Shown: positions 61,129-64,000 of the stretch, in pieces
How the letters are laid out: each line of letters starts with the position of its first letter
Numbering within the stretch: the stretch's first letter is position 1
Source: Hyalella azteca
Taxonomy: Eukaryota > Arthropoda > Malacostraca > Amphipoda > Hyalellidae
Assembly (NCBI RefSeq): GCF_000764305.2
Contig: NW_025947267.1
Coordinates: forward strand, 150,636 to 214,635
Reading direction: 5' to 3'
Length of the DNA: 64,000 nucleotides
Program-made: the position numbers and the translations under genes
The notes under the pieces: model-generated
Seen by the model: the letters and a program-made list of their open reading frames with translations, nothing else
Told to the model about the DNA's origin: nothing
Database searches by the model: none

Positions 61129-61420
61129 GTGAGTGGTGCGCGTGTGGTGAGTGGTGAACTTGTGGTGCACGTGTGGTGAGTGGTGCGCGTGTGGTGAGTG
61201 GTGCACGTGTGGTGAATGGTGCGCGTGTGTTGAGTGGTGCTGGTGTTATATGTGTGTGGTGAGTGATGCCCGTGTGGTGAGTGGTGCTGGTGTCATATGT
61301 GTGTTTTGAGTGGTACGCGTGTTGTGAGTGGTGCGCGTGTGGTGAGTGGTGCTGGTGTTATATGTGTGTGGTGAGTGGTACGCGTGCGATGAGTGGTGCG
61401 CATGTGGTGAGTTCTTTTGA
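61121..61420 (+). repeat. 18-20-bp minisatellite containing the exon 2 donor of the Cys-rich gene
   Basis: Units CACGTG TG|gtgagtggtg recur across ~300 bp, so the consensus donor gtgagtgg appears around ten times after the real one at 61129. Confidence 0.93.
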
Positions 61421-61724
61421 AATCCTTGTTTTGCAATGAATTTATGTTTTGTTGCTGCTGATGCTGAAAAACTGATACAGAAAAATTTTGTAGGTATTTG
61501 GGCAAAAGCCTGTGCCATACCTGAAATCATGATGTGGTTGTTCACATTACGACCATCAAACACTTATTAACTGTAAGCAAGGATACATATTTCCATTTTA
61601 GCTTGAAACTCATATATATTCTCGCTTCTGTAAAATTGTTCATTACGAAGATATATTGAGTTAAAATCATGATCAGAAAACACATTTTGCCAATGCTACC
61701 TTTTTACCCTCCATTGCTCTACAG

Positions 61725-61836
61725 GCAGCTATGGGTCACAGTGCTCAAGCGATGAATCTTGCCTGCCTCCAGACAGTCTCTGTGACATATACTGTAGATG
61801 TCCTAATGACCACGGCTATGTATCCTACGGCTTCTG
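61725..61836 (+). CDS. Cys-rich membrane protein gene, exon 3 (ectodomain)
   Basis: 112 nt, completing Gly then SYGSQCSSDESCLPPDSLCD, IYCRCPNDHGYVSYGF plus TG. Five more cysteines in a second module resembling the first (CS.D..C, C.CP...G). Acceptor ctctacag with a good pyrimidine tract, donor gtatgta. Phases join exons 2 and 4 exactly, which strongly supports the model. Confidence 0.88.
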
Positions 61837-62336
61837 GTATGTATAAATACACATTGAACGTATCATTCGTGAATATTTATACACGAAATACAAAAATAAC
61901 GTAAATTTATGGAAATATTAAAATTAAATCATATTTCTCAGAGTCTATTACCGCTGCATCTTAAAATTTTCAAGTTTAATTAAGAACTGAAAAATCTTAG
62001 TGTCAAGTGCAGGTCTCATAAGGATTTTTTGTGCATTGATGGTTTACGAAACTCACGATTTATTTTGTTATTGGCGACTATAAAGCAGTAAATGTTAGCA
62101 ATTAATAACTTAAGATTTAAGCGCAATTCTTGAAAAATAAGGTAAACATTCACGCGAATAATTTTCTAAAAATAGAATATAATTTTGAAAACTTTACAAT
62201 TTAATCATTAAGGTTGCAAAATTTACTAGTATCAAAAATGCAAGAAAATTAGCTTGTTTTAATTTATATCAAATTGCTGAGCAAACTAATGTGACACTGT
62301 CAGTGAGTATTAAATATGTTGAAATGTTGCCTACAG

Positions 62337-62484
62337 CCATGTGTTCGTACCGACGTCTGCTGTGAGCTCCCTTAACCTGGTGCTGACGGGGGTTCTGATC
62401 CTCATAATCATCCTCAACAAGTTCATGAATTCGTACGCATGTCGATGTCTTGCCACGCGCTTTATTGCGTCGTTATTTTACTGA
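62337..62484 (+). CDS. Cys-rich membrane protein gene, exon 4 (membrane helix and stop)
   Basis: 148 nt: completes Cys, then HVFVPTSAVS, SLNLVLTGVLILIIIL (membrane helix), NKFMNSYACRCLATRFIASL and FY, stop TGA at 62482-62484. Acceptor gcctacag. Topology with the signal peptide: single-pass type I with a short basic tail; a GPI-anchor signal is less likely because polar residues follow the helix. No further donor is needed because the frame closes here. Confidence 0.82.
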
Positions 62485-62499
62485 GTCATTTCTTGCACG

Positions 62500-62810
62500 T
62501 CATATACATATATTAGTAGTACTTTCATCGAACATGATGTCCTATACTAGTAGGACTTTCGTCAAGCATGGTGTCCTACACTAGTAGTACTTGCTACGAA
62601 CATGATGTCCTATACTAGTAGGACTTTAGTCGAACATGGCGTCCTATACTAGTAGGACTTTCGTCAAGCATGGTGTACTATACTAGTAGTACGTGCTTCG
62701 AACATGATGTCCTATACTAGTAGTAATTTCGTCGAAAATGGTGTCCTATACTAGTAGTACTTTCGTCGTACATGGCGTCCTATACTAGTAGGGCTTCTGT
62801 CGAATATAGC
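62500..62810. repeat. ~37-bp minisatellite (gtcctatactagtagtactt)
   Basis: Eight copies of tcgtcgaacatggtgtccta plus tactagtaggacttt just after the stop codon of the Cys-rich gene, so in its likely 3' UTR. Confidence 0.93.
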
Positions 62811-62925
62811 GAGTGGTATCCTCCTATAAAAGTTGGACTGTCGTTTCACATGGCGTAATGTAATCACGTTTGTCAAAAAGTTTGTGTAGAAAGTTCTTGT
62901 CAAGATCAAAACGTGCGCCTATTGG

Positions 62926-62931
62926 AATAAA
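62926..62931 (+). promoter_or_regulatory. Candidate poly(A) signal for the Cys-rich gene
   Basis: AATAAA about 440 bp after the stop codon of the plus-strand gene and after the 62.5-62.8 kb repeat. The hexamer is frequent by chance in AT-rich DNA, so support is weak. Confidence 0.25.
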
Positions 62932-64000
62932 TTTCTAAACAATTTTGACAGAATGATAGAAAGAAATACGAGTAGTTGTTATTGGTCAAAGGGAAAATAA
63001 TTTGTTTTGAAACTCGGCCGGAGAACATGCGAACCAACAGCCGTGCAGAAACAGCCAGATCGTTCCAATACTCATAATCAGTGTGAGATTCTGTATACGA
63101 AAAGAAACTTATTGAGTTAAGCTATTATTACGATGTGAAGAAATATCAATACATGGAGATGAAAACGCGTATGATAGCCATGAGAAAAGGACACGCCTAT
63201 ATTTGAGGCTATCAGTTAGACTCCTTCACAGCTGAAGGCCCGCATACTGTCATGGCGTATTCTCCGCGCCATCCTTTGATTAACAGCAACTTTACTCGTA
63301 AATTAAGTAACCTTCTTAAATTTCCTATAGCAATCTGTCTATTTATTGGCAATCTTTACATATTAGCATAAAATATTCAAACTCGTATATCTACCGTAAT
63401 CGCCAAGTTAAATTATACACATTACTTCTGTGGCAGTGAGCAAATTTTGAATTTCTTTTTTAATAACAAATATATTGATTTTAGTCTCTGTTAGTCGTTA
63501 TTTCCAAACGTTTCTGAATCAGCGTCTTAAACAAAGACCTAAAAAATCTTTCCCTTTAACTAACGACGGCCACTTTCATATAAAGTGACCAATCACTAAA
63601 GCAATGAATAAGTCATATTGTGCAACTATATACATAACACGCCAACGACATGTATAGGTCTGACATATTTTTTGTCAGGCAAAATTTTACCTCGGGCTCA
63701 TATTTTTTGTCATTTTATATATTTTTTGTCATTTTATATTTTTTTGTCATTTTACCTCAAAATTTTTGTCATTTTATATTTCTTTGTCATTTTACCTCAT
63801 ATTGTTTGTCAGGCCAAACGATAACCTCGGCAGTGAGAAGAAGTGTGTTGCTATTCGGACAATGTATGAATTATTTCTCTTAGTGAAGGCGGACGTTGAT
63901 CTCTCCCAAGTTGACTCCATAGTGAATGTTGATATTTATAAATCATCTCTGTTGTCATATAAGGCCTTAACAGCTAGAAATAGAAATGACAAGATTATGT
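62932..64000. other. Downstream of the Cys-rich gene; only the 63.7-kb repeat
   Basis: AT-rich intergenic sequence. No exon recognised apart from repeat-derived open frames. Confidence 0.5.
63690..63815. repeat. Repeat tttttgtcattttatat
   Basis: Seven units of ttttgtcattttat or ttttgtcattttacct. Confidence 0.9.

Overview
The window looks like nuclear DNA from an arthropod, most plausibly a crustacean. This is inferred from three things: a protein related to the arthropod/vertebrate alpha2delta-3 family with short exons in long AT-rich introns, Tc1/mariner and hAT-type DNA transposons, and very abundant minisatellites. Nothing bacterial or viral was recognised. Two single-N positions (19303, 49103) and a Nextera-type transposase adapter dimer (6860-6897) show that it is a draft assembly.

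The minus strand from about 53.8 kb to the left edge carries one large gene: the N-terminal ~900 residues of a voltage-gated calcium channel alpha-2/delta subunit (CACNA2D3/straightjacket-like). I could place 22 coding exons by homology of the translated segments and by GT/AG splice sites whose phases join: signal peptide (exon 1), VWA_N (2-6), VWA with an intact DxSGS MIDAS (7-11), an arthropod-type charged insert (12-13), Cache/VGCC region (14-19) and the start of the following region (20-22). The C-terminal part lies beyond the left edge. At least one exon between 7180 and 6009 is missing, and the adapter artefact lies exactly there.

On the plus strand, divergently oriented at 60.67-62.48 kb, is a complete four-exon gene for a 174-residue cysteine-rich protein with a signal peptide and a C-terminal membrane helix; I do not recognise its family with certainty. 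A lone plus-strand exon with a membrane-helix-like segment lies at 50.2 kb inside intron 1 of the calcium-channel gene.

The rest is intron and intergenic sequence filled with tandem repeats (12 to ~98 bp units), hAT and MITE insertions with readable target-site duplications or terminal inverted repeats, a degenerate mariner transposase, large fold-back palindromes, and microsatellites. The most striking pattern is that several minisatellites contain a copy of a splice site plus the adjoining exon end: acceptors of exons 4 and 20 and the donor of exon 7 of the alpha2delta gene, and the donor of exon 2 of the plus-strand gene. Many others sit within a few tens of bases of an exon boundary. This puts arrays of decoy splice sites next to essential coding exons.
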